Shown piece by piece: positions 36,950 to 47,049 of a stretch of 64,000 nucleotides of DNA. Origin of the DNA: Agrobacterium tumefaciens_K (GTDB lineage: Bacteria; Pseudomonadota; Alphaproteobacteria; Rhizobiales; Rhizobiaceae); assembly GCF_031801495.1 (NCBI RefSeq), contig NZ_JAOEGC010000001.1, positions 1,550,001 to 1,614,000 of the forward strand, written 5' to 3'. The translations under genes and the position numbers were made by a program. Each line of letters begins with the position of its first letter. Positions within the stretch are counted from its first letter, which is position 1. The notes beneath the pieces were generated by a model that worked only from the letters and a program-made list of their open reading frames with translations, searched no databases and was not told where the DNA came from.

Positions 36950-38263
36950 ATGACGTTGAAGACCATTTTGCTGGGCGCCTGCTCGGTTCTCGCCTTTTCC
37001 ACCCTCGCTTCTGCAGAAACGCTCACGATCGCCACCGTGAACAACGGCGACATGATCCGCATGCAGGGGCTGACCTCCGACTTCACCACCAAGAACCCCG
37101 ACATTCAGGTTGAGTGGGTCACGCTTGAAGAAAACGTGTTGCGTGAACGCGTCACGACCGACATCGCAACCAATGGCGGCCAATACGACATCATGACCAT
37201 CGGCAACTACGAAGTGCCGATCTGGGCCAAGCAGGGCTGGCTTCTGCCGCTCGAGAAACTTGGCGACACATACGACGTGGACGATCTTCTGCCTGCCATC
37301 CGTGGCGGTCTTTCCGCCGAAGGCAAGCTTTACGCAGCGCCTTTCTACGGCGAATCCGCAATGATCATGTACCGCAAGGATCTGTTTGAAAAAGCCGGTC
37401 TGAAGATGCCTGAAAACCCGACCTGGGAGTTCATCGGCGATGCGGCCCGCAAGATCACCGACCGCTCCGGCGACATTAACGGCATGTGCCTTCGCGGCAA
37501 GGCCGGCTGGGGTGAGAACATGGCGTTCATCACCGCGCTCACCAACTCCTTCGGTGGCCGCTGGTTCGATGAGAACTGGAAGCCCCAGTTCGATCAGCCG
37601 GAATGGAAGAACGCCCTGCAGTTCTACGTCGATCTGATGAAGGATGCAGGCCCGTCCGGTGCATCGTCCAACGGCTTCAACGAAAACCTCACGCTGTTCC
37701 AGCAGGGCAAGTGCGGCATGTGGATCGACGCCACCGTTGCGGCATCCTTCGTGTCCAACCCCAAGGACTCTACGGTTGCTGACAAGGTTGGTTATGCGAT
37801 CTTCCCGACTCAGGGCGAACTGAAGAACCATGGCAACTGGCTGTGGTCGTGGAACCTGGCGATCCCGAAGAGCTCCAAGAAGTCGGAAGCTGCTGAAAAG
37901 TTCATCGCCTGGGCGACCAGCAAGGAATACACCGAACTCGTCGCTTCCAAGGAAGGCTGGGCTAACGTGCCTCCCGGCACGCGCACCTCGCTTTACAAGA
38001 ACGCCGAATATGAAAAGGCGGCTCCCTTCGCCAAGCCGACGCTTGCCGCAATGGACGCTGCCGACATCACCAAGCCTACCGTCAAGCCGGTGCCTTACAC
38101 CGGTGGCCAGTTCGTAGCGATCCCTGAGTTCCAGGCGCTCGGCACCACGGTCGGTCAGCTGTTCTCGGCGGTTGTCGCCGGTCAGTCGAGCGTTGACGAT
38201 GCACTGGCGGGTGCCCAGTCCACCGCAACCCGTGAAATGACCCGCGCCGGTTACATCAAGTAA
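36950..38263 (+). CDS. smoE: sorbitol/mannitol ABC transporter substrate-binding protein
   Basis: A 437-residue family 1 sugar-binding protein. The signal peptide MTLKTILLGACSVLAFSTLA is cleaved near residue 22 (ASA/E). The mature sequence has ETLTIATVNNGDMIRMQ and the mid-domain APFYGESAMIMYRKDLFEKA typical of polyol-binding members. It is the first gene of the operon, with a strong ribosome-binding site. A stable stem-loop and a dispersed repeat follow before smoF. The downstream sorbitol and mannitol dehydrogenases support polyols as ligands. Confidence 0.9.
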   Translation: MTLKTILLGACSVLAFSTLASAETLTIATVNNGDMIRMQGLTSDFTTKNPDIQVEWVTLEENVLRERVTTDIATNGGQYDIMTIGNYEVPIWAKQGWLLPLEKLGDTYDVDDLLPAIRGGLSAEGKLYAAPFYGESAMIMYRKDLFEKAGLKMPENPTWEFIGDAARKITDRSGDINGMCLRGKAGWGENMAFITALTNSFGGRWFDENWKPQFDQPEWKNALQFYVDLMKDAGPSGASSNGFNENLTLFQQGKCGMWIDATVAASFVSNPKDSTVADKVGYAIFPTQGELKNHGNWLWSWNLAIPKSSKKSEAAEKFIAWATSKEYTELVASKEGWANVPPGTRTSLYKNAEYEKAAPFAKPTLAAMDAADITKPTVKPVPYTGGQFVAIPEFQALGTTVGQLFSAVVAGQSSVDDALAGAQSTATREMTRAGYIK

Positions 38264-38275
38264 TCCTCCCGAAGA

Positions 38276-38305
38276 TCGCTGTCCGGCAGGCTTGCCGGGC
38301 AGCGA
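38276..38305 (+). other. stem-loop between smoE and smoF
   Basis: TCGCTGTCCGGC (38276-38287) pairs with GCCGGGCAGCGA (38294-38305) with one G-U pair and a 6-base loop, ten bases after the smoE stop. No T-run follows. It probably protects the binding-protein mRNA from 3' decay or limits read-through. Confidence 0.7.
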
Positions 38306-38342
38306 CACCTGCGGGGTACCTGTCAGGGTATGCCGGGTCTCC

Positions 38343-38404
38343 AGAGCATTTCCAGCAAAAGTCGAAACCGGTTTTCCGTCCGGAAATGCGAAAAACAAAA
38401 AGAG
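38343..38404. repeat. rhizobial dispersed palindromic repeat, copy 2
   Basis: AGAGCATTTCCAGCAAAAG through CGGTTTTCCGTCCGGAAATG and an A-rich end. The arms GCATTTCC and GGAAATGC pair. It is related to 18309-18370 and lies inside the smo operon between smoE and smoF. Confidence 0.65.
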
Positions 38405-38495
38405 ACCCGGCTGCCACCCGATCCAATCAATAAGAAAAAACGGCCAGAATGCCGCCTGAAGCGGCGCTGGCAAAACCTGAATGTGGGAGGTTGTC

Positions 38496-39368
38496 ATGGC
38501 GACGCGGAACACGAGTGGTTTGGCGCGGATGATGCTGGCGCCGTCTGTATTGCTGCTTCTGGTATGGATGATCGTGCCGCTGGCGATGACCCTGTGGTTC
38601 TCGTTCCAGAACTACAATCTTCTCAACCCGGCCAATGTCAGCTTCGCCGGGCTGTTCAACTATCAGTTCTTTTATACCGATCCGGCCTTTTTCCAGTCCA
38701 TCTGGAACACGCTGCTCATCGTCGTCGGCGTGCTGTTCATCACCGTCGTCGGCGGAACGGCGATCGCGCTTCTGCTGGATCAGGAAATCTTCGGCCAGGG
38801 TATCGTTCGCATTCTGGTCATCTCGCCGTTCTTCGTCATGCCGCCGGTCGCCGCTCTTGTCTGGAAGAACATGATCATGCATCCGGGCTATGGCGTGCTG
38901 GCGGATCTCGCCCGCTTCTTCGGGGTGCAGCCGATTGACTGGTTTGCGCAATATCCGCTGTTTTCCATCATCATCATCGTCGCATGGCAGTGGCTGCCAT
39001 TCGCCACGCTGATCCTTTTGACCGCGCTGCAGTCGCTGGACGGCGAGCAGAAGGAAGCGGCCGAGATGGATGGCGCCAACTTCTTCAACCGCTTCATCTA
39101 TCTGACGGTGCCGCATCTTTCCCGCGCCATCACGGTCGTCATTCTCATCCAGACGATCTTCTTGCTCGGCGTTTACGCGGAAATCCTCGTCACCACCAAT
39201 GGCGGGCCGGGCTACGCGTCCACCAACCTCGCCTTCCTCATCTATCGCACGGCGCTGCTCGGTTATGACGTCGGCGGTGCATCGGCAGGCGGCATCATCG
39301 CCGTCATCCTCGCCAACGTCGTCGCCATCTTCCTGATGCGCGCCGTCGGCAAGAACCTCGATCGCTAA
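38496..39368 (+). CDS. smoF: sorbitol/mannitol ABC transporter permease
   Basis: A 290-residue permease of the MalF type. The first helix is at about residues 12-37 and the EAA loop (EQKEAAEMDGANFFNRFIYL) is near residue 187. About six membrane segments are visible. I chose the ATG at 38496, seven bases after GGGAGG; an ATG five codons upstream overlaps that ribosome-binding site. It pairs with smoG to form the channel of the polyol importer. Confidence 0.92.
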   Translation: MATRNTSGLARMMLAPSVLLLLVWMIVPLAMTLWFSFQNYNLLNPANVSFAGLFNYQFFYTDPAFFQSIWNTLLIVVGVLFITVVGGTAIALLLDQEIFGQGIVRILVISPFFVMPPVAALVWKNMIMHPGYGVLADLARFFGVQPIDWFAQYPLFSIIIIVAWQWLPFATLILLTALQSLDGEQKEAAEMDGANFFNRFIYLTVPHLSRAITVVILIQTIFLLGVYAEILVTTNGGPGYASTNLAFLIYRTALLGYDVGGASAGGIIAVILANVVAIFLMRAVGKNLDR

Positions 39369-39382
39369 GGGGGAGAAAGATC

Positions 39383-40207
39383 ATGGCACGCAAAGCATCG
39401 ACCCGCTCCAAGATCGGTTTTTCACTGGCTGCATGGGCCGTCGCCCTCCTGCTGTTCTTCCCGATCCTCTATGCCTTCCTCACCTCCCTCAAGACGGAGC
39501 CGGAAGCGATTGCAGGCTTCAGTCTCCTTCCATCCGGAACGCTGGAAAACTACATCACGGTGCAGACGCAGCGCGATTACTTCAAGCCGTTCATGAATTC
39601 CGTCGTCCTGTCGCTCGGTTCGACCATCATCGCGCTCATTATCGCCATTCCGGCAGCATGGGCCATGGCCTTTTCGCCAACCAAGCGCACCAAGGACATC
39701 CTGATGTGGATGCTCTCCACAAAGATGATGCCGGCGGTTGCCGTGCTGGTGCCGATCTACCTGATCTTCCGCAACGCCGGCATGCTCGATACCCGCATCG
39801 GCCTGACGATCATGCTCACCTTCATCAACCTGCCGATCGTGGTGTGGATGCTCTACACCTACTTCCGGGAAATTCCGGGTGAAATCCTGGAAGCCGCGCG
39901 TATGGATGGAGCCTCGCTGTGGAACGAGATCGTCTATGTCCTGACGCCGATGGCGGTTCCGGGCATAGCCTCCACGCTGCTTTTGAACGTCATCCTCGCC
40001 TGGAACGAATCCTTCTGGACGATCCGGCTCACCACCACCAATGCAGCGCCGCTCACCGCCTTCATCGCCTCGTTCTCCTCACCGCAGGGTCTGTTCTGGG
40101 CGAAGCTTTCGGCGGCCTCGATGATGGCGATCGCGCCGATCCTCGTCATCGGCTGGTTTTCCCAGAAACAACTTGTGCGCGGCCTGACCTTTGGCGCGGT
40201 GAAATAA
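39383..40207 (+). CDS. smoG: sorbitol/mannitol ABC transporter permease
   Basis: A 274-residue permease of the MalG type. It has a basic N-terminus (ARKASTRSK), a first helix at about 12-33 and the EAA loop (EILEAARMDGASLWNEIVYV) near residue 168. The C-terminal GWFSQKQLVRGLTFGAVK is the usual MalG-like ending. The ribosome-binding site AGGGGGAGA precedes the ATG. It lies 14 bases after smoF and 15 bases before the ATPase gene. Confidence 0.93.
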   Translation: MARKASTRSKIGFSLAAWAVALLLFFPILYAFLTSLKTEPEAIAGFSLLPSGTLENYITVQTQRDYFKPFMNSVVLSLGSTIIALIIAIPAAWAMAFSPTKRTKDILMWMLSTKMMPAVAVLVPIYLIFRNAGMLDTRIGLTIMLTFINLPIVVWMLYTYFREIPGEILEAARMDGASLWNEIVYVLTPMAVPGIASTLLLNVILAWNESFWTIRLTTTNAAPLTAFIASFSSPQGLFWAKLSAASMMAIAPILVIGWFSQKQLVRGLTFGAVK

Positions 40208-40222
40208 CAAGGAACGATAACA

Positions 40223-41217
<995 letters not shown>

Positions 41218-41221
<4 letters not shown>

Positions 41222-41994
41222 CAGGCAGACTGAACGGCAAATCGGCACTGGTCACAGGCTCGGCCCGCGGCATCGGCCGCGCCTTTGCCGAAGCCTATGT
41301 GCGCGAAGGCGCAACCGTTGCCATTGCCGACATCAATTTCGAACGCGCTTCGCAAACCGCCAGTGAAATCGGTGAAAACGCCTACGCCGTCGAACTCGAC
41401 GTGACCAAGCAGCATTCCATCGACACCGCGATCCGCACTGTGGAAAGCCGCCAGGGTGGCCTCGATATTCTCATCAACAACGCGGCGCTGTTCGATCTTG
41501 CGCCCATCGTCGAGATTTCGCGCGACAGCTATGAGCGGCTGTTTTCGATCAACGTGTCAGGCACGCTGTTCATGATGCAGTCGGCCGCGAAATCGATGAT
41601 CGCGCGTGGCAAGGGCGGCAAGATCATCAACATGGCCAGTCAGGCTGGCCGTCGCGGCGAAGCGCTGGTCGCGGTGTATTGCGCCACCAAGGCGGCCGTC
41701 ATCAGCCTGACCCAATCTGCCGGTCTGGACCTCATCAAACATGGCATCAACGTCAACGCAATTGCGCCCGGCGTGGTGGATGGCGAGCACTGGGACGGCG
41801 TGGATGCGCTGTTTGCGAAATACGAAAACCGGCCGCTTGGCGAAAAGAAGAAGCTGGTCGGCGAGGCCGTTCCATTCGGGCGCATGGGGCGTGCCGAAGA
41901 CCTGACCGGCATGGCGGTTTTCCTCGCTTCTTCCGAGGCGGATTACATCGTCGCCCAGACCTACAACGTCGATGGCGGCAACTGGATGAGCTGA
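41218..41994 (+). CDS. smoS: SDR-family polyol (sorbitol) dehydrogenase
   Basis: A 258-residue short-chain dehydrogenase. The cofactor motif TGSARGIG is at about residues 14-21, NNAA at about 88-91 and the catalytic YCATK at about 156-160. The fold ends with NVDGGNWMS, typical of SmoS/PolS-type enzymes that oxidise sorbitol to fructose and can also use galactitol or arabitol. It overlaps smoK by 4 bases. Position and family support an NAD-dependent polyol dehydrogenase; the preferred polyol is inferred. Confidence 0.88.
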
Positions 41995-42057
41995 CCCGCT
42001 GGCGCTCCGGCGTCTGCGCTTCGGCACGAACAACGTTTCCCTTTCGAGGATCGTCTC

Positions 42058-43542
42058 ATGACATGCAAACTTTCACTCGCAACGCTCGACGAAGCCAGAA
42101 AAACGGCGGCTGTTCCGGCTTACTCCCGCGCCGATTTGACCGCCGGTATCGTGCATTTCGGCGTCGGCAATTTCCATCGCGCCCATCAGGCGGTCTATCT
42201 GGATGACCTCTTCAATACCGGCGCGGATCATGACTTCGCCATCATCGGCGCGGGCGTTCTGCCCTCCGATACGGTGATGCGCGAGAAGCTCGCCGCCCAG
42301 GATTTCCTGACGACGGTGGTGGAGCAGGACAACAACCGCACCGGTGCGCGTGTCACCGGCCCGATGATCGACATTCTTCCGGTCGGCGTTGCCCAGACGG
42401 CCATCGATACGCTGGCCGATCCGAAAATCCGCATCGTCTCTATGACCATTACCGAAGGCGGCTATTTCATCGATGCATCCGGTGCATTCAATCCAGCGCA
42501 TCCGGCCATCGTCGGGGATGCAAACAGCCCGTCATCCCCGAAGACCGTGTTTGGCCTCATCGTTGCCGGGCTGAAAGCCCGTCGCGACAAAGGCATTCAG
42601 CCATTCACCGTCATGTCCTGCGACAACATTCCCCACAACGGAAAGGTCACGAAAAACGCGGTGGTCGGGCTGGCCGCACTTTCTGATCCGGCCTTCGCCA
42701 GCTGGATCGCTGAAAACGTCTCGTTCCCGAATTCCATGGTGGACCGCATCACGCCCGCAACCGGCGAGCGAGAGCGCAACATCGCCCGTGACGACTTCGG
42801 CATCGAGGACAACTGGCCGGTATTCTGCGAGGAGTTCAAGCAATGGGTGATGGAGGACAAGTTTCCTGCAGGTCGCCCGGCGCTTGAAAAGGCAGGCGTG
42901 CAGTTCGTGCCGGATGTCGCGCCCTACGAACACATGAAGATCCGCATCCTGAACGGCGGCCACGCCGCCATTGCCTATCCGGCAGCTCTTCTCGATATCC
43001 ATTTCGTGCACGAGGCGATGGAGCATCCGTTGATCCGCGCCTTTCTCGCCAAGCTTGAAAAGGAAGAGATCATTCCCATCATTCCACCGGTGCCGGATAC
43101 CGATCTCAACGAATATTTCGCGCTGATCGAGCGCCGTTTCCTCAACCCCAAGATCGGCGACACCATTCCGCGCCTTGCGCAGGATGGCTCCAACCGCCAG
43201 CCGAAGTTCATCCTGCCATCCACGGCGGATCGCCTAGCGGCGGGGAAGGACATCGTTGGCCTGTCACTGGTGTCGGCGCTGTGGTGCCGGTATTTCTACG
43301 GCACGTCGGACAGCGGCAAAGAAATCGTGTTCAACGACGCCAGCGCCGAGCGGCTTCAGGCCGCCGCCATCAAGGCAAAGGACGATCCGATGGCCTTTCT
43401 CGCCTTGCATGACATCTTCGGCGATGTTGCCGAATCGGAGCTTTTCCGTAAACGCTTCGCCCATGCACTGGCAACGCTGTGGCGGGAAGGCACGGCGAAA
43501 ACCTTGCAGCTCTATCTGGATAACAAGCTGGCCGGGACGTGA
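42058..43542 (+). CDS. mtlK: mannitol 2-dehydrogenase
   Basis: A 494-residue long-chain polyol dehydrogenase (mannitol to fructose). The N-terminal nucleotide-binding segment is VHFGVGNFHRAHQAVYLDDL (about residues 31-50); the catalytic region holds KIRILNGGHAAIAYP with the active-site Lys (about 292). The length equals that of known MtlK/YeiQ-group enzymes. It is 63 bases downstream of smoS in the same orientation and is followed within 6 bases by the phosphatase-like gene. Confidence 0.93.
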   Translation: MTCKLSLATLDEARKTAAVPAYSRADLTAGIVHFGVGNFHRAHQAVYLDDLFNTGADHDFAIIGAGVLPSDTVMREKLAAQDFLTTVVEQDNNRTGARVTGPMIDILPVGVAQTAIDTLADPKIRIVSMTITEGGYFIDASGAFNPAHPAIVGDANSPSSPKTVFGLIVAGLKARRDKGIQPFTVMSCDNIPHNGKVTKNAVVGLAALSDPAFASWIAENVSFPNSMVDRITPATGERERNIARDDFGIEDNWPVFCEEFKQWVMEDKFPAGRPALEKAGVQFVPDVAPYEHMKIRILNGGHAAIAYPAALLDIHFVHEAMEHPLIRAFLAKLEKEEIIPIIPPVPDTDLNEYFALIERRFLNPKIGDTIPRLAQDGSNRQPKFILPSTADRLAAGKDIVGLSLVSALWCRYFYGTSDSGKEIVFNDASAERLQAAAIKAKDDPMAFLALHDIFGDVAESELFRKRFAHALATLWREGTAKTLQLYLDNKLAGT

Positions 43543-43547
43543 AGCTT

Positions 43548-44264
43548 ATGCGCGACGGGAACGAACCTTTGCTGATTTTCGATTGCGACGGCGTTCTCGT
43601 CGACAGCGAGCCCGTTTCCATCGCGGTCCTTCTCGACATGCTCTCCCATCTCGGCGTGGAGATGGGGGAGGAAGAAGCCTATAATCGGTTTCTGGGGCGC
43701 AGCGTTTCCAGCATGACGACCACCCTTTTCGAGGATTACGGCGTCGAGACGGATATCGATTTCCTTGATCATATGCGGGTGACGCTGTTCGAGCGTTTTC
43801 GAACGGAGCTGAAGCCCATCCCCGGTATTTTCGAGACACTCGACAGGCTGAGCCAGCCGCGCTGCGTTGCCTCGTCCAGCCAGCCGGAGCGTATCCGTTA
43901 TTCTCTTGGTCTGACCGGACTTCTCGACAGGCTGGAACCGCATATTTTCAGCGCGACGATGGTGAAGAACGGCAAACCCGCGCCGGATCTTTTCCTGCAT
44001 GCTGCGCGCGAGATGGAGATTTCCCCTGAGCGCTGCATCGTCATCGAGGACAGCCCGGCGGGCATCGCTGCGGCGAAGGCCGCGGGCATGACGGTGTTTG
44101 CCTTCACGGGTGGTTCGCATGCACGTTTTCCCGCTTTCCGGGAAAAGATCGCGGGGCTGGGAGCGGATGCGGTGTTTGACGCGATGCCGGATTTGGTCCA
44201 ACTTGTCGGCGGTTATTTGGGGCGGGATGGCTCGGACAAGCAGGTGGAACGTGGTGCGCTCTGA
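43548..44264 (+). CDS. HAD-superfamily phosphatase (beta-phosphoglucomutase-like)
   Basis: A 238-residue HAD hydrolase of subfamily IA. Motif I is DCDGVLVDSEP (about residues 11-21), motif II SSSQ, the Lys of motif III in KNGKPAPDLF and motif IV EDSPAGIAAAKAAG (about 166-179). The cap domain after motif I is that of beta-PGM/sugar phosphatases. The ATG at 43548 or a GTG at 43539 overlapping the mtlK stop could start translation. In this operon it may hydrolyse a sugar or polyol phosphate that accumulates or acts as effector. Confidence 0.85.
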   Translation: MRDGNEPLLIFDCDGVLVDSEPVSIAVLLDMLSHLGVEMGEEEAYNRFLGRSVSSMTTTLFEDYGVETDIDFLDHMRVTLFERFRTELKPIPGIFETLDRLSQPRCVASSSQPERIRYSLGLTGLLDRLEPHIFSATMVKNGKPAPDLFLHAAREMEISPERCIVIEDSPAGIAAAKAAGMTVFAFTGGSHARFPAFREKIAGLGADAVFDAMPDLVQLVGGYLGRDGSDKQVERGAL

Positions 44265-44324
44265 CGCTAAACTCATCCGCTCCTGTCTGCCGGTCATGGT
44301 GCAAGGGATGGAAGCCGAAACTTG

Positions 44325-45899
44325 ATGCGTCAAAACCTCGTGGCTGTCGATGTCGGTACGGGCAGCGCGCGTGCCGGCATTTTTGATCCGACTGGCCGGC
44401 TTCTTGCCCGCGCCACGCACCCTATCATCATGAACAGGCCGCGTGAGAACCACGCCGAGCATGATTCCACCGATATCTGGAATGCGGCCTGCGTTGCGGT
44501 GAAGGCGGCGCTGGCCGATGCTTCCGTTTCCCCGCAGAGCATCGCTGCTATCGGCTTCGATGCCACATGCTCGCTCGTCGTGCGCGGACGGGAAGGGCAG
44601 CCGGTTTCGGTTTCGTTGAGTGGCGAAGAGCGGTTCGACACCATCGTCTGGCTTGACCATCGCGCAATAAACGAGGCGGATTTTCTCACGGCATCCGGGC
44701 ATCGCGTTCTTGATTTCGCCGGCAAGAGCATGTCGCCGGAAATGCAGATGCCGAAGCTGATGTGGCTGAAGAAGCATCTGCCGCAAAGCTGGTCGCGTAT
44801 GGCTTATGCCTTCGATCTGGCCGATTTCCTGACATGGAAAGCCACGGGTTCGGCGGAGCGCTCCAACTGCACGCAGACGGCCAAGTGGAATTTTCTGGCT
44901 CAGGAAAATCCGGGCTGGCAGGCGGATTATCTGGCGCTGGCGGGCCTTTCCGATCTTGTCGAGCGTGCGGGCCTTCCTGAAACCACGGTCCAGCCGGGCG
45001 GAAGCATGGGAACGTTGACACGGCAGGCGGCGCAGGAACTCGGCCTCGATTGTGAATGCCATGTGGCGGCAGGCATGATCGATGCCTATGCCGGAGCGCT
45101 TGGTGCACTCGGCGGCTCGCTTCAGTCGGATGTCGGCGCGCATGTGGCGCTGATTGCCGGAACCTCCAGTTGCCTTGTCGCCCTGTCCGAACGGCAGATG
45201 CCGGGTCACAGTCTGTGGGGGCCGTACTGGCAGGCGGTTCTGCCCGGGCATTGGCTGGTGGAGGGCGGTCAGTCCGCAACCGGCGCGCTTCTCGACCATA
45301 TCGTACGCATGCACGCGGCGGGTGGAGAGCCGACAGCCGAACTGCATGGCCGCATCGTCAACCGGGTGATGGAGCTGCGCGCCGGGGAGGGGGATGCCTT
45401 CGCCGACCGGCTGCATGTCCTGCCTGATTTTCACGGCAATCGTTCGCCACTGGCCGATCCGCATGCGGTCGGTGTCATCAGCGGCCTGACGCTGGACACG
45501 TCCTTCGACAACCTCTGCCGTCTCTACTGGCGCACGGCCGTGGCGATTGCGCTCGGTGCGCGCCATGTTCTTGATGCGATGAAAGGCTTCGGTTACGCCG
45601 TCGAAACGCTGCACGTGACCGGTGGGCATGTGAAGAACCCGCTTCTGATGGAGCTTTATGCGGACGTGACGGGGAAGCGAATCGTGGTTCCTCAAAGCGC
45701 GGACGCGGTTCTGCTCGGTACGGCGATGACGGCGGCGGCGGCAGGTGGCGTGCACCGAAATCTGGCGGCGGCCGGTGTTGCGATGTATCAGGGCGAGGAG
45801 GAGTTTTTCGCAAATCCGTCAACTGCCCCCCGCTACGACCGGGATTATCGCCGGTTCCTGGCCATGTACCGTCATCGTCAGGAACTTGAGGCGATATGA
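44325..45899 (+). CDS. FGGY-family pentulose kinase (ribulokinase-like)
   Basis: A 524-residue sugar kinase. The N-terminal phosphate-binding motif is VDVGTGSARAGIFDPTGR (about residues 7-24), the hinge carries AGTSSCLVALSERQMPG (about 281-297), and the C-terminal domain has GGHVKNPLLMELYADVTG (about 432-449). These features and its length fit the FGGY pentulose kinase group (D-ribulose or L-ribulose/xylulose) rather than glycerol kinase. I chose the ATG at 44325; a TTG lies just before it. In a polyol operon it would phosphorylate the ketose made from a pentitol. Confidence 0.87.
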   Translation: MRQNLVAVDVGTGSARAGIFDPTGRLLARATHPIIMNRPRENHAEHDSTDIWNAACVAVKAALADASVSPQSIAAIGFDATCSLVVRGREGQPVSVSLSGEERFDTIVWLDHRAINEADFLTASGHRVLDFAGKSMSPEMQMPKLMWLKKHLPQSWSRMAYAFDLADFLTWKATGSAERSNCTQTAKWNFLAQENPGWQADYLALAGLSDLVERAGLPETTVQPGGSMGTLTRQAAQELGLDCECHVAAGMIDAYAGALGALGGSLQSDVGAHVALIAGTSSCLVALSERQMPGHSLWGPYWQAVLPGHWLVEGGQSATGALLDHIVRMHAAGGEPTAELHGRIVNRVMELRAGEGDAFADRLHVLPDFHGNRSPLADPHAVGVISGLTLDTSFDNLCRLYWRTAVAIALGARHVLDAMKGFGYAVETLHVTGGHVKNPLLMELYADVTGKRIVVPQSADAVLLGTAMTAAAAGGVHRNLAAAGVAMYQGEEEFFANPSTAPRYDRDYRRFLAMYRHRQELEAI

Positions 45900-45912
45900 A
45901 CGTCTCGCGCCG

Positions 45913-46758
45913 TCAGGCGCTGAGTGCGCGCTTCAGGCCGGTCAGGTTTTTCAGCCGCGTCTTGCAGACCTCATCGGCATTTGCCGCAAGCGTGCAGAGC
46001 GCAAACTCCATCAATGAGACGAGTTGCAGCAGCCCTTGGCCACCATTTTGCACAAGCGGCATGGCGAGGCAGATATCGGCGCGTTCCGGCCCCCACTCGT
46101 AAAAGCGGGTGGTAATCAGCAGCGTTCGATACCCGCTCTTGCGTGCAGTTTCGGAAAGCCGCTGCAAGGTGGTGAGGTTGCCGCCGCCATCCATCATGAT
46201 GAGCAGCGTGCTGCGCGGATCGGAATCCCACAGCGAGACATAGGCCGAACTGTCGCTGCTGAGGTAATGGACGTTCTTGCGGTATTCCAGCATGCGGCCG
46301 TGGAAGTAGCGGCCCGCACCAAGGCCTTCCGAGGATGGGGCAAGGAATACCTGCGGCGCAGAGGCGATCTCGTTCATGGCCAGCCGCCAGACGGGCTGCG
46401 AGGTCATGTCGAATGCGGTCTGTACGGCCTGGATCTGTTGCAGCAGCAGCTGCGAGAAGGGATTTGTCGGCGTCTGCGTTGTTTCACGCAGTGCCGCCGG
46501 TTCGCTACTGGGCGTTTCTTCCGCCTGTCGCAGATCGGCGCGGATATCGCTGAACTGGCGGTATCCCAATGACCGCAGAAAGCGGCCGACCGTCATCGGG
46601 CTCAGGTTGAGCTTGGCGGCGAGTGTCGCGGCCGTTTCAAACGGCAACTCGTCCAGATGCTCGATCAGGTATTTGGCGATCTTGCGTTCGGACGGCGTGC
46701 CGGATTTCATGGCCCGTGTCAGGTTGAGTAGCAGCTTTTCCACCAACGCCTCATTCAT
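45913..46758 (-). CDS. RpiR/MurR-family transcriptional regulator
   Basis: A 281-residue regulator. The N-terminal RpiR helix-turn-helix covers residues 1-78, with AAKLNLSPMTVGRFLRSLGY near 46-65. The C-terminal SIS domain (about 115-260) binds phosphosugars in this family. It is convergent with the pentulose kinase (14 bases between stops), so it may sense a sugar phosphate from that pathway. A perfect AT-rich palindrome lies about 110 bases upstream of its start and may be its own operator. Confidence 0.92.
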   Translation of the reverse strand: MNEALVEKLLLNLTRAMKSGTPSERKIAKYLIEHLDELPFETAATLAAKLNLSPMTVGRFLRSLGYRQFSDIRADLRQAEETPSSEPAALRETTQTPTNPFSQLLLQQIQAVQTAFDMTSQPVWRLAMNEIASAPQVFLAPSSEGLGAGRYFHGRMLEYRKNVHYLSSDSSAYVSLWDSDPRSTLLIMMDGGGNLTTLQRLSETARKSGYRTLLITTRFYEWGPERADICLAMPLVQNGGQGLLQLVSLMEFALCTLAANADEVCKTRLKNLTGLKRALSA

Positions 46759-46867
46759 TCGTGTTCAATGGACGATATTCTTGGTAGCACGCCTGCCGCT
46801 TGAAAACGGGCAGCGCGTTTCATGGTGATGAGCCTGCTGTTGCCGGTCCTCCCTCCAGCGGTCCGAA

Positions 46868-46900
46868 TATAATTTATTATAGGTTGTTTATTATATTTTA
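46868..46900. promoter_or_regulatory. AT-rich palindromes upstream of the RpiR gene
   Basis: TATAAT-TT-ATTATA (46868-46881) is a perfect palindrome and TTTATTATATTTTA (46887-46900) resembles it. Both stand out in an otherwise GC-rich 291-base gap between divergent genes. RpiR-family operators are often AT-rich inverted repeats. The rest of the gap shows no gene. Confidence 0.4.
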
Positions 46901-47049
46901 GGAGTTTCTTTTGTTCAAGCGGAATTCCATCTTCGATTTCATTTCAACCGCTTGTCATCCGCCTACCTTCTTGTCGGTCAGGCTGCGAGTGACTATCTCC
47001 GCTTCTGACAGGAAGTGCGGGCAAATGCCGCTCATGCCGGGAGTTTTGA

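Noticed and set aside
43512..45755. A 747-codon open frame on the minus strand
   Set aside because: Antisense to the HAD phosphatase and FGGY kinase, Arg/His-rich, no family features. It is a high-GC shadow.
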